From JAKPAM01 sp047601745 (GTDB taxonomy: Bacteria > Pseudomonadota > Gammaproteobacteria > Burkholderiales > Burkholderiaceae_E), in the NCBI GenBank assembly GCA_047601745.1, contig JASGIS010000001.1, forward strand, positions 6,572,001-6,636,000: a stretch of 64,000 bases of DNA, given 5' to 3'. Each line of letters begins with the position of its first letter. The stretch's first letter is position 1. Shown here piece by piece: positions 36,686 to 44,473 of the stretch. A model generated the notes under the pieces. That model saw nothing but the letters and a program-made list of their open reading frames with translations, made no database searches and had not been told where the DNA came from. A program made the position numbers and the translations under genes.

Positions 36686-37878
36686 TAGCCCACAAGATTG
36701 CGCTCGATCTGAACGACGAGCAGGCCACCTACATGGCCCGCGCCGCAGGCACGGCGCGGTTTGCTTACAACTGGGCGCTGGCCGAATGGAAGCGCCAGTA
36801 CGAGGCATGGAAGGTCGACCACAGCCAGCCCAAGCCCTCGCAGATGGCGCTGCGCCGCCAGCTCAATGCGCTCAAGCGCGAGCAGTTCCCCTGGATGCTG
36901 GAAGTGACCAAGTGCGCCCCGCAACTGGCGATCATCCAGCTCGGGCAAGCCTTCCAGAACTTCTTTGCCGGTCGCGCCCGCTATCCTCAGTTCCGCAGAA
37001 AGGGCGTTCACGACCGCTTCAGCCTGTCCAACGATCAGTTCTGCATCGACGGCTCGCGCCTGCGCATCCCCAATCTAGGCTGGGTGCGCATGCGCGAGAC
37101 GTTGCGCTTCGCAGGCAAGATCATGTCGGCCACCATTTCCCGGGTGGCTAACCGCTGGTTTGCCAGCATCACCGTGGACACACCGGACAGTTCGCACCTG
37201 CCCAAAGCTGAAAACCAAGGCGCGGTCGGTGTCGATCTGGGGGTGTCCGCACTGGCAACGCTCTCGACGGGAGAAGTGATCGCCGGTCCCAAACCCCACA
37301 CCGCCTTGCTGGGACGGCTGCGCAGAGTGTCGCGCAGCCTGAGTCGCAAGCAGAAAGGGTCCGCTAACCGCAAGAAGGCTAAGGCCAAGCTGGCAAAGTT
37401 GCATGCCCGCATCGCCAACATTCGCTCGGATGCGCTACACAAGCTCACGTCCGGATTGGCGCAGCGCTTCCACACCATCGGCGTGGAAGACTTGAACGTG
37501 CGTGGCATGGTCAAGAACCGGCATCTTGCCCGTTCGATAGCGGACATGAGCTTCTTTGAGCTGCGCCGCCAGCTCGAGTACAAGACGAACATGCGCGGTG
37601 GGCAAGTCGTGGCGGCGGATCGCTTTTACCCCAGCAGCAAAACGTGTTCGGGCTGCGGCCAGAAGCTGGACGTGTTGCCGCTGTCGGTACGCCAGTGGAC
37701 GTGCCCGGCCTGCGGTGCGCAACACGACCGGGATGTGAATGCTGCGATCAATTTGAAGAACATGGCCGTGAGTTCCACGGTGTCAGCCTGTGGAGAGGAA
37801 GGCTCTGGCTCGGCTCGCAAGGCCCGAGTGAAACCGGCCTCGGTGAAGCAGGAAGTCAGCGGTAGATTGGGTCAGTAA
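36679..37878 (+). CDS. tnpB: TnpB, RNA-guided nuclease of the IS607 element
   Basis: A 399-residue TnpB/OrfB-type protein, the ancestor group of Cas12. The helical N-terminal domain has ARAAGTARFAYNWALAEW. RuvC-like motifs are VGVDLGVSALATLS (first Asp), IGVEDLNVRGM (Glu) and HDRDVNAAINL (last Asp). The zinc finger with two CxxC pairs (CSGCGQ and CPACGA) lies between them. All catalytic positions are present, so it should be active. TnpB proteins use an RNA from the element's right end, whose guide copies the flanking DNA. The flank here is the broken higB gene. Confidence 0.92.
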   Translation: MLIAHKIALDLNDEQATYMARAAGTARFAYNWALAEWKRQYEAWKVDHSQPKPSQMALRRQLNALKREQFPWMLEVTKCAPQLAIIQLGQAFQNFFAGRARYPQFRRKGVHDRFSLSNDQFCIDGSRLRIPNLGWVRMRETLRFAGKIMSATISRVANRWFASITVDTPDSSHLPKAENQGAVGVDLGVSALATLSTGEVIAGPKPHTALLGRLRRVSRSLSRKQKGSANRKKAKAKLAKLHARIANIRSDALHKLTSGLAQRFHTIGVEDLNVRGMVKNRHLARSIADMSFFELRRQLEYKTNMRGGQVVAADRFYPSSKTCSGCGQKLDVLPLSVRQWTCPACGAQHDRDVNAAINLKNMAVSSTVSACGEEGSGSARKARVKPASVKQEVSGRLGQ

Positions 37879-37920
37879 TGACTAAATTTACGTAGGTATG
37901 ACGGAACGGTATATGAACTG
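37700..37920 (+). ncRNA. Expected TnpB guide RNA (omega/reRNA) region
   Basis: In characterised TnpB systems the guide RNA is transcribed through the 3' end of tnpB and the right end of the element, with about 16-20 nt of guide taken from the flank. By that rule the scaffold here should cover the last part of tnpB and its short 3' region, and the guide should start near 37897. I cannot fold the RNA reliably or fix the end, so the coordinates are approximate and the feature is predicted from family knowledge. Confidence 0.3.
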
Positions 37921-38109
37921 GTGGAAGACCATCGGGGAGACACCTTCCGGGCGGTCTATACCGTGAAAGTGGGTGACGCGGTGCATGTGCTGCATGCGTT
38001 CCAGAAGAAATCCAAGTCCGGCATCGCCACGCCGCAGCCGGACGTGACCTTGATCGAAAAGCGGCTTAAGGCAGTGCTCGCCCGCTACGGAGCGAGCGGG
38101 AGAAAGTGA
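37897..38109 (+). pseudogene. HigB/RelE-type toxin, N-terminally truncated
   Basis: The frame gives YDGTVYELVEDHRGDTFRAV, then YTVKVGDAVHVLHAFQKKSKSGI and TPQPDVTLIEKRLKAVLARYG. This is the C-terminal two-thirds of a HigB-like (phage Gp49-related) mRNA interferase. The usual first 35-45 residues are missing because the IS607 element ends just upstream, and the frame has no proper start codon. The stop overlaps the antitoxin ATG (TGATG), the normal coupling in higBA operons. The toxin is probably dead while the antitoxin remains. Confidence 0.8.
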
Positions 38110-38429
38110 TGACCCATATCGCCCCCCCTCACGGCACCGACAACGTGCTGATGGATCTCGGTTTCGACGATGCCGAAGAACTGTCGGCCAAGGCCGCACT
38201 GGCGCTCAAGCTGAATGAGTTGTTCGACCAACGCGGCTTGAGCCAGACCGAGGCGGCAGCGATCACCGGTATGACCCAGCCGAAGGTGTCACAGATTCGC
38301 CGCTACAAGCTCCAGAACATTTCGCTGGAGCGGCTGATGCAGGCGCTGGTGTCGCTCGATCAGCATGTCGAAATCGTGGTGCAGCCCGCGAAGCACACGC
38401 ACGTTCCCGGCATCACCGTCTCGGCCTGA
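38109..38429 (+). CDS. higA: HigA-like antitoxin (XRE-family)
   Basis: A 106-residue protein with a helix-turn-helix of the HigA/XRE type at about residues 35-75 (ALKLNELFDQRGLSQTEAAA and ITGMTQPKVSQIRRYKLQNI). The C-terminus reads LVSLDQHVEIVVQPAKH, common in antitoxins paired with Gp49-like toxins. The ATG at 38109 overlaps the toxin stop; a GTG three bases earlier is in frame. With the toxin gene broken it would be an orphan DNA-binding protein. Confidence 0.85.
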   Translation: MTHIAPPHGTDNVLMDLGFDDAEELSAKAALALKLNELFDQRGLSQTEAAAITGMTQPKVSQIRRYKLQNISLERLMQALVSLDQHVEIVVQPAKHTHVPGITVSA

Positions 38430-38506
38430 GGACTGACGAGAGGGCAAAGTCAGGCGGACAACTGCGTCGGAAATATCCCAAAGGCCTCAATATTGGAGAT
38501 GCTTAG

Positions 38507-39687
38507 TTGTCCTAGCTTGGACTCGATCTGACGGACATGCCACTTATTCGGCCATTGATTCCGACTCGGGTGTCGGCTGGAGCCGGTCCAACTGCTTATC
38601 GTAAGCCAGGCCCGCGCTGTCGAGAAATGTCTGCATCGGCGTCTTGCCGTAACAGTACTTGCCCGAGTGCGTTCGCTCGCAGTTGTATGCCTGCATCCAG
38701 GCGTCCGTGTCGGCCTGCAACTCCTCGAGCGAGCGATACAGCTTTCGCCGGAATGCGCTGGCGTAAAACTCATTCTGAATCGTCTGGTGGAACCGCTCAC
38801 AGATGCCATTGGTCTGTGGACTCTTGGTCCTGGTACGCGTGTGCTCGATGTTCTCCAGATCCAGGTACAAAGCATACTCGTGCGACTCTCTGTTGCCGCA
38901 GTACTCACTGCCCCGATCGGTCAAGATCCTGAGCAGCGGCACGCCGTGCTCCTCGAAGAACGGCAACACCCGGTCGTTGAGCATGTCGGCCGCGGTGATC
39001 GCGTGCTTGCGATCGTAGAGCTTGACCATCGCCAGCTTGCTGTACGTATCGATGAACGTCTGCTGGTAGATGCGCCCCACGCCCTTCAGGTTGCCCACGT
39101 AGTAGGTATCCTGTGAGCCCAGATAGCCGGGATGCTCGGTCTCGATCTCCCCATGCGCCTCCTTCTCTTCACGCGCCTTCTCCAGTGCTCGGACCTGGTC
39201 TTCGGTCAGGATGATCCCGTCCTGGGCCACCTTCGTGGACAACGCCCTGAGTCGCTGCTGGAACGTCTGCAGGTCATGCCGCAACCAGATCGTGCGCACG
39301 CCTGCCGGCGACACCGAGATCCCGCGCTTTTTCAGCTCGTTGGATACCCGCACCTGGCCGTACGCCGGTTGCTCCAGAGCGAAAGCCCTCACCGCCTGCT
39401 CGATCGCCGGATCCGCGCGGTTCTTCAGGTTCGGCTTCTTGCGCGAGATCTCCGCCAGTGCCGTCTCGCCTCCTGTCTCGTACAGCTCCTTGAACCGATA
39501 AAAACTATCTCGGCTGAAGCCCAGCACCTTGCATGCTTCGGACACGCTGCCCAGCGTCTGCGCCAGCTTCAGCAATCCGAGCTTGTTTTTGATGATCTTC
39601 TGTTCCTGAGTCATCTGACTTCTCCTTGTCGCCTCTTCGGGCGAGGATATGTCAGATCAAGTCGTAGCTTTCACAGCTTAGTGACAA
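38507..39687 (-). mobile_element. IS481-type insertion sequence
   Basis: One transposase gene is flanked by what look like imperfect inverted ends. On the left, TTGTCCTAGCTTGG is followed by GATCTGAC, starting at 38507. On the right, the complement reads TTGTCACTAAGCTGTG and later TTGATCTGAC, ending at 39687. Matches are partial, so the ends are tentative, and I see no clear target duplication. The 194 bp beyond the right end up to the DUF2474 gene show no gene. Confidence 0.6.
38544..39614 (-). CDS. IS481-family DDE transposase
   Basis: A 356-residue transposase. The N-terminal HTH has SVSEACKVLGFSRDSFYRF and a second helical region contains YGQVRVSNELKKRG. The rve-type catalytic core follows: IDTYSKLAMVKLY (first Asp region), ILTDRGSEYCG (second Asp) and TNGICERFHQTIQNEFY (Glu). 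The C-terminus has YNCERTHSGKYCYGKTPMQTF, typical of IS481/IS3-like integrase cores. The reading frame is intact. Confidence 0.9.
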   Translation of the reverse strand: MTQEQKIIKNKLGLLKLAQTLGSVSEACKVLGFSRDSFYRFKELYETGGETALAEISRKKPNLKNRADPAIEQAVRAFALEQPAYGQVRVSNELKKRGISVSPAGVRTIWLRHDLQTFQQRLRALSTKVAQDGIILTEDQVRALEKAREEKEAHGEIETEHPGYLGSQDTYYVGNLKGVGRIYQQTFIDTYSKLAMVKLYDRKHAITAADMLNDRVLPFFEEHGVPLLRILTDRGSEYCGNRESHEYALYLDLENIEHTRTRTKSPQTNGICERFHQTIQNEFYASAFRRKLYRSLEELQADTDAWMQAYNCERTHSGKYCYGKTPMQTFLDSAGLAYDKQLDRLQPTPESESMAE

Positions 39688-39881
39688 GGCATCGCCCTCC
39701 GCTTCTCCGTTGTGGATGAGAAGCTATCGCCGGCGTATCTTGCGGCGTTTCTCTGGCGCGCTTGGCCCCTTTTTATCCATACGCCTTGCTCATCGCGCAG
39801 GCGAATGCTCGGCCGCAGACGGCGCGCTCAGCGGCACCTTCAGAATCCGCTCGCTGCCGGTGATTGGTAGCGAGGTCCGCT

Positions 39882-40031
39882 TCACACCATCCCCGCGGCC
39901 CGCATCACCCATCGCATCAACCCCGCGGCCAATCCCAGCGCGGCAACGCTCGCTGTCCAGATCAGCGCCAGCCATCCCACGCGGGCCAGCCAGATCCGCG
40001 TACCGCTCTTCTCGGAAGGCGGCGCGTCCAT
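39882..40031 (-). CDS. DUF2474 small membrane protein of the cyanide-insensitive oxidase
   Basis: A 49-residue peptide: a short polar start (MDAPPSEKSGTR), then one hydrophobic helix (WLALIWTASVAALGLAAGLM) and a basic tail. The ATG at 40031 overlaps the cioB stop codon. Position directly after cioB, size and single helix match DUF2474 proteins, the counterpart of CydX in cyanide-insensitive bd oxidases. It was probably overlooked in many genomes because of its length. Confidence 0.75.
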   Translation of the reverse strand: MDAPPSEKSGTRIWLARVGWLALIWTASVAALGLAAGLMRWVMRAAGMV

Positions 40032-40510
40032 CAGTGATAGCTCTCGCCGTGGCGAACCTTGCCGCGAAACACCCAGTAGCCCCAAGCGGTGTACATCAGG
40101 ATCAGCGGGATGATCAGCAGCGCGCCGACCAGCGCGAAGCCCAGGCTTTGCGGGGGACCGGCGGCGTCCCAGATCGACGTGGCGGGCGGGATGACGTAAG
40201 GCCACAGGCTGATGCCCAAGCCGCTGTAACCGAGGAAGACCAGCGCCAGCGTGAGGACGAACGGCGCCGCATGGCTGGCATCGCGTCGCAACGCCTGGAG
40301 CAGCCACCAGGTGACGGCCAGCACGAGCCAGGTCTCGTTGCCGTCCCAGACGGGTGCGACGGTGTTCATCATCACATCGCGATCCCCCTTGGCCGTCACG
40401 GCCAGGAACAGCAGGCCGATGCCCAGGTCGAACCCATCCATCACCACGTACATCATCACGCCGAACAGGATGATGATTGCCCAGACCAGCGGAAGATCGA
40501 TACCCATCAT
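40031..40510 (-). CDS. cioB: CioB/CydB subunit II with a large internal deletion
   Basis: Only 159 residues, against about 335 in the family. The N-terminus is normal (GIDLPLVWAIIILFGVMMYV, then MDGFDLGIGLLF and NTVAPVWDGNETWLVL). The sequence then jumps in frame to what is the C-terminal third in relatives (AVTWWLLQALRRDASHAAPF, then SGLGISLWPYVIPPATSIWD and YTAWGYWVFRGK). The missing part is about 170-175 residues, several membrane helices. The junction reads CTCGTGCTGGCCGTC, and LVL-coding sequence occurs at both equivalent places in relatives, so a short-repeat deletion is likely. It starts with a 4-bp overlap with cioA. It probably makes a non-functional or altered oxidase. Confidence 0.88.
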   Translation of the reverse strand: MMGIDLPLVWAIIILFGVMMYVVMDGFDLGIGLLFLAVTAKGDRDVMMNTVAPVWDGNETWLVLAVTWWLLQALRRDASHAAPFVLTLALVFLGYSGLGISLWPYVIPPATSIWDAAGPPQSLGFALVGALLIIPLILMYTAWGYWVFRGKVRHGESYH

Positions 40511-41949
40511 CGTGCTCCCTGCGTACCGGCGAAGGCAGAGCCCGGATCGCCGACATCATCGGATCCCCCCGACAGCGGACGCATCGCCTGGCGGATCTCG
40601 CCGGGGCCGCCTTCGGTCGCGCGTGCGCCCTCGCCGGGTTGCGGTCCCCTGGCGATGATGCGCAGCAGGTACACGGTGCCGGCACCGAAGACGAAGCAAT
40701 AGACGACGACGAAGATCGCCAGCGTCAGCGCCATCTGCTCGGCGCCGTGCGGCGACACGGCATCGGCCGTGCGCATCACGCCATGGACGATCCATGGCTG
40801 GCGACCGATCTCGGTCGTGCACCACCCGGCCAGCAGCGCGATCAGGCCCGACGGCCCCATCGCCAACGCGAAGCGCAGCATCGGTCGGCTGTCATACAGG
40901 CGTCCGCGCCACTTCATCAGCAGCGCCCACGAGCCGAGCAGGATCATCAGCACGCCCAGGCCGACCATCAGGCGGAACGTCCAGAACACGACGGTCGAGT
41001 TGGGCCGGTCCTCGGGAACGAACTCCTTCAGTCCCGGAAACTGGCCGTCCCAGGAGCGCGTCAGCAGCAGGCTGCCGAGCCTCGGCACCTCGACCGCGTA
41101 GCGCGTCGTCTCGCTCGCCATATCCGGCCAGCCGAACAGGATCAGCGGCACGCCTTCGCCGGGCTTGTTCTCCCAGTGCCCTTCGATGGCGGCGAGCTTG
41201 GCCGGCTGATGCTCGAGCGTGTTCAGGCCGTGCAGGTCGCCGATGTACGCCTGGATCGGCGCGGTCACGAGCACCATGCCCATCGCCATCGTCAGCATCG
41301 TTCGTACCGGGGCGTTGTCCCGTCCGCGCAGCAGATGCCAGGCCGCGCTCGCGCCGACCAGCAGCGCGGTCGACAGGAAGGCCGCGACCACCATGTGCGC
41401 CAGCCGATAAGGGAATGACGGATTGAAGATGACGGCGATCCAGTCGACCGGCACCACGCGTCCGTCGATGATCTCGTGTCCCTGCGGCGTCTGCATCCAG
41501 CTATTGGACGCGAGGATCCAGGTGGCCGACACGAGCGTGCCGACCGCGACCATGATCGTCGACAGGAAATGCAGCCCCGGCCCGACGCGGCGCAGGCCGA
41601 ACAGCATCACGCCGAGAAAGCCCGCCTCGAGGAAGAAGGCCGTCAGGACTTCATAAGCGAGCAGCGGTCCGGTGACGCCGCCCGCGAACGTCGAGAATCC
41701 GCTCCAGTTCGTGCCGAACTGATAGGCCATCACCAGACCGGACACGACGCCCATGCCGAAGGCCACGGCGAAGACCTTGATCCAGAAGTGGTACAGATCC
41801 AGGTAGACCGGGCAGCGCGTCTTGAGCCACAGGCCTTCGAGCACCGCCAGGTAGCTGGCGAGCCCGATGGTCAGCGCAGGGAAAACGATGTGGAACGAGA
41901 TCGTGAACGCGAATTGCACGCGCGCCAGGAACAAAGCGTCGAGAACCAT
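40507..41949 (-). CDS. cioA: CioA/CydA, bd-type quinol oxidase subunit I
   Basis: A 480-residue inner-membrane subunit carrying the hemes of cytochrome bd. Heme-ligand regions include QFAFTISFHIVFPALTIG (His19-type) and RLAHMVVAAF. GWCTTEIGRQPWIVHG matches the CydA signature. The quinol loop (LHGLNTLEHQPAKLAAIEGH) is short, as in cyanide-insensitive CioA. The start is ATG 41949 behind GGAGG. It appears complete, unlike its partner subunit, and forms an operon with cioB and the DUF2474 gene. Confidence 0.94.
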   Translation of the reverse strand: MVLDALFLARVQFAFTISFHIVFPALTIGLASYLAVLEGLWLKTRCPVYLDLYHFWIKVFAVAFGMGVVSGLVMAYQFGTNWSGFSTFAGGVTGPLLAYEVLTAFFLEAGFLGVMLFGLRRVGPGLHFLSTIMVAVGTLVSATWILASNSWMQTPQGHEIIDGRVVPVDWIAVIFNPSFPYRLAHMVVAAFLSTALLVGASAAWHLLRGRDNAPVRTMLTMAMGMVLVTAPIQAYIGDLHGLNTLEHQPAKLAAIEGHWENKPGEGVPLILFGWPDMASETTRYAVEVPRLGSLLLTRSWDGQFPGLKEFVPEDRPNSTVVFWTFRLMVGLGVLMILLGSWALLMKWRGRLYDSRPMLRFALAMGPSGLIALLAGWCTTEIGRQPWIVHGVMRTADAVSPHGAEQMALTLAIFVVVYCFVFGAGTVYLLRIIARGPQPGEGARATEGGPGEIRQAMRPLSGGSDDVGDPGSAFAGTQGAR

Positions 41950-42002
41950 GCTTACCTCCGGATGGGCCATGGCGCCGCCCCTGTCCGCGCATCGGGATGC
42001 CC

Positions 42003-43277
42003 TTATCTGAGACGCAGTACGTCCAGCGACGAAACCGGCGGCGCGGCGTTGCCCCACGACTGCCGGATGAACGTGGCGACCGCTGCGATCTCCTTGTCGC
42101 TGAGCACCTGGCCGTACGGCGGCATGCCGAATGGCCGAGGATTGCCGGCGGTCGTGGGCGGGAAACCGCCTTGACGAATGATCTGGACGACGTTGGTCGG
42201 CGAAGCCAGCATGACGGCGCGATTGCCCGCCAGTGCCGGATAGATGCCGCCGACACCCTTGCCGTCACTGCCGTGGCACGACGCGCAGTGCTGGTCGTAG
42301 AGCTTGCCGCCGTTCGGCAGCGTCTCGCCGCCCGCCACGGCCGTGCGCGGCGCGGGGGCGCGCACCGGAATCGACGCCAGGTAGCGCGCCATCGCTTCCA
42401 GGTCGCTGTCGCTCAGGTACTGCGTGCTCGTGAACACGACCTCGGCCATCGGCCCCGAGGCGGTCGCGTGCGCGGAAACGCCGTCCCTCAGGAGCTCGAC
42501 CACCTGGTCGCGCGGCCATTCCTGGACACCGGCCTCGGCGGGCGAGGCCAACGAAGGCGCGTACCAGGTCGAATCAGGCATCGGGCCGCCGGCGAACTCG
42601 GTGCCGGCGGCGGTGCCGCCGAGGGTGTTGCGTGACGAATGGCAGACGGCGCAGTGGCCCAGACCCTGTACCAGGTACCTGCCGCGGTTCCAGTCCGGAT
42701 CGTGCCCCGAGTCGGTCTCGAACCGACCGGGCTTGAAATACAGCGCGCGCCATACGGCCAGCGCGGCCTGCTTGTCATACGGAAAGCGCAACGCATGCTG
42801 GGCGTTGGGCTGTTCGACCGCGGGAACCGTGCGCAGATACGCGTACAGCGCGTCGGAGTCCTCGCGCGTCACGTACGTGAAGCTCGGATACGGGAAAGCC
42901 GGATAGAGCAGGCGGCCGTCCTTGGCGCGACCGTGATGCATCGCGCGCCAGAAGTCCGCGGCGGACCATGCGCCGATGCCGGTCTCGACGTCGGGCGTGA
43001 TGTTGGGCGCGACGACGACGCCGAACGGTGTGCCGACACCGCGACCACCGGCGAGAGTCGCGCCACCGGTCTTCGTATGGCAGCCGATGCAGTTGCCGGC
43101 CTGCGCCAGGTACCTGCCGCGCGCGATGTGTTCGGCCGAGACCGCCAGCGGCGGCTCGGGTTCGTCGAACGATTTCTCGTCGCGAACGTTCAACCACGTT
43201 ACCAGCCCCGCCAGCAGCGCGATCAGCAAGGCCAGCACAGCGACCAGCCGCCCGGCCGCACGAATCGCGCGCGTCAT
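42003..43277 (-). CDS. Membrane-anchored tri-heme cytochrome c (alcohol/aldehyde dehydrogenase subunit-like)
   Basis: A 424-residue protein with an N-terminal membrane segment (LVAVLALLIALLAGLVTWL) and three CxxCH heme-c sites: CIGCH at about residue 63, CAVCH at about 210 and CASCH at about 338. The order and spacing match the cytochrome subunits of membrane alcohol, aldehyde or gluconate dehydrogenases, which pass electrons to quinone or an oxidase. ATG 43277 overlaps the upstream cytochrome stop by 4 bp; ATG 43295 is an alternative. It lies 53 bp from cioA on the same strand, so it may feed this oxidase. No dehydrogenase catalytic subunit is adjacent. Confidence 0.9.
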   Translation of the reverse strand: MTRAIRAAGRLVAVLALLIALLAGLVTWLNVRDEKSFDEPEPPLAVSAEHIARGRYLAQAGNCIGCHTKTGGATLAGGRGVGTPFGVVVAPNITPDVETGIGAWSAADFWRAMHHGRAKDGRLLYPAFPYPSFTYVTREDSDALYAYLRTVPAVEQPNAQHALRFPYDKQAALAVWRALYFKPGRFETDSGHDPDWNRGRYLVQGLGHCAVCHSSRNTLGGTAAGTEFAGGPMPDSTWYAPSLASPAEAGVQEWPRDQVVELLRDGVSAHATASGPMAEVVFTSTQYLSDSDLEAMARYLASIPVRAPAPRTAVAGGETLPNGGKLYDQHCASCHGSDGKGVGGIYPALAGNRAVMLASPTNVVQIIRQGGFPPTTAGNPRPFGMPPYGQVLSDKEIAAVATFIRQSWGNAAPPVSSLDVLRLR

Positions 43278-44059
43278 TGCTCGCCGCTTCCGCATTCGAG
43301 GGGCAGCGCTTGCCCGGTTCCGGACTCGGGCTTCGTGCCGGCGGCCAGAGTCTGCGCCGACAGCCAGCGCGAGACCGCGCCGATTTCGTCGGGCGTCAGC
43401 CGGCGAGCGATCTGCGCCATGCAGTCGGGCGCCGCAGCCTTGCGCTGATCCGCGCGCCACGCGCCGAACTGGGCGAGCAGATAGTCCGCCGGTAGCGTCA
43501 GCAAACCGGGCATGGCCGGCAGGCGACCCGCCATGTTCGCGCCATGGCACGACACGCAGGCCGGGATCTGTCGCTCGGGCACGCCGTTGAGCACGAGGTC
43601 TTCGGCCATCGACCGCTGACTGGCGCTCAGGCCGTGCGCCTGCGCGGGCGGATAAGGCAGGTCGAGGTTGGCGAAGTACTCGGCGATCTCATGCAGATAA
43701 GCGTCGGTCATGTGGCGCATCAGATGATTCATCACCAGGTTGTGCCGGCGCTCGTCGCGAAAGTTCTTCAACTGGTTGAACAGATAGCCGGCAGGCTTGC
43801 CTGCGATGCGCGGAAAGTAGCCGGCATTGGTGGCGCGACCTTCCTTGCCGTGGCACACGACGCAGGCCTGCATGCGTTGGGCCATCGTGTCCTGCACGCC
43901 GGCGGACGCGGAAGGCGCGGCCGAGGCGGCGGAAGCGACGTACACAGCCGGGACAGGCTCGGTCGTCTGCGCGATCGCCGGAGATATCGGATCGAGCAGG
44001 CAAGCGGCGAACAGGCCGGCAGCCAGAAGACCTGCGTGGTAACGGATCGGAAACGCCAT
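43274..44059 (-). CDS. Diheme cytochrome c4-like protein
   Basis: A 261-residue periplasmic protein. The signal peptide (GLLAAGLFAACLLDPISPAIA) is followed by two c-type domains with CVVCH and CVSCH. Each is followed by the c4-like pattern (GYFPRIAGKPAGYLFNQLKNF, then LPAMPGLLTLPADYLLAQFG). It probably carries electrons within the same respiratory branch as the tri-heme protein and the oxidase. It overlaps the tri-heme gene by 4 bp and is 13 bp after the DUF2970 gene. Confidence 0.9.
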   Translation of the reverse strand: MAFPIRYHAGLLAAGLFAACLLDPISPAIAQTTEPVPAVYVASAASAAPSASAGVQDTMAQRMQACVVCHGKEGRATNAGYFPRIAGKPAGYLFNQLKNFRDERRHNLVMNHLMRHMTDAYLHEIAEYFANLDLPYPPAQAHGLSASQRSMAEDLVLNGVPERQIPACVSCHGANMAGRLPAMPGLLTLPADYLLAQFGAWRADQRKAAAPDCMAQIARRLTPDEIGAVSRWLSAQTLAAGTKPESGTGQALPLECGSGEQ

Positions 44060-44072
44060 GACTACGACGTCA

Positions 44073-44261
44073 TCAGCCCGCCGACCGAGCGACCAGGGAG
44101 GCGACGCCCCACAGCACGAGGATGAACAGCCCCGCCAGTACGACGGCCACGCCGATCAGCGCGAGCGGATTGACCTTGGACAGTTCCTCGGTGGCGGCCG
44201 CTCGGCGGCGAATGCCGAAGAAACTCCACAGGACCATTCGCAAGTAGCTCAGCACGCCCAT
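44073..44261 (-). CDS. DUF2970 small membrane protein
   Basis: A 62-residue protein. The start MGVLSYLRMVLWSFFGIRRR and the helix PLALIGVAVVLAGLFILVLW match the DUF2970 family, found beside respiratory genes in betaproteobacteria. The ATG at 44261 is chosen because it gives the compact family length. It is probably the first gene of the cytochrome c and cioAB stretch. Its function is unknown. Confidence 0.8.
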   Translation of the reverse strand: MGVLSYLRMVLWSFFGIRRRAAATEELSKVNPLALIGVAVVLAGLFILVLWGVASLVARSAG

Positions 44262-44380
44262 ACCGCAATCCCTTAGTTGGGCGGACGAATCGATCGGCGC
44301 CACCCTTAGCCGTGAATGTGCCCGAGACGCCGGTCGGATCACAGGCTCAGATTCTTGAAAAAACACCGTATCAGAGGGCG

Positions 44381-44412
44381 TTGCGAAGGCCATTTCCGCG
44401 AATTTTTCGCAA
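44381..44412 (+). promoter_or_regulatory. Candidate MocR operator in the divergent region
   Basis: Inverted arms TTGCGAA (44381-44387) and TTCGCAA (44406-44412) enclose a third copy of the half-site, GCGAA at 44398-44402. The site lies between the DUF2970/cytochrome operon and the MocR-type gene, where such regulators usually bind. It is AT-richer than its surroundings. Binding is inferred from position and symmetry. Confidence 0.45.
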
Positions 44413-44473
44413 TCCCGGTACAGTTTCCGGACTGCTCGTCTCTTGCATATCAGTTGAAGCCTGCTGCCCTGCC

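Larger units (their letters stand above)
36021..37896 (+). mobile_element. IS607-family insertion element (tnpA and tnpB)
   Basis: A two-gene element with a serine recombinase followed by an overlapping TnpB. IS607 elements have no terminal inverted repeats and make no target duplication, so I set the ends from the flanks. AraC-like coding is recognisable up to about 36022 on the left, and HigB-like coding resumes at about 37900 on the right. The exact ends are uncertain by about 20 bp. Composition is lower in GC than the surrounding core. Both flanking genes are truncated, so the insertion came with loss or rearrangement of the original locus. Confidence 0.8.

Noticed and set aside
38450..38543. 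Minus-strand frame ending SISNIEAFGIFPTQLSA as the end of a further gene
   Set aside because: It is only the read-through of another frame across the IS481 end, and no family pattern is visible.
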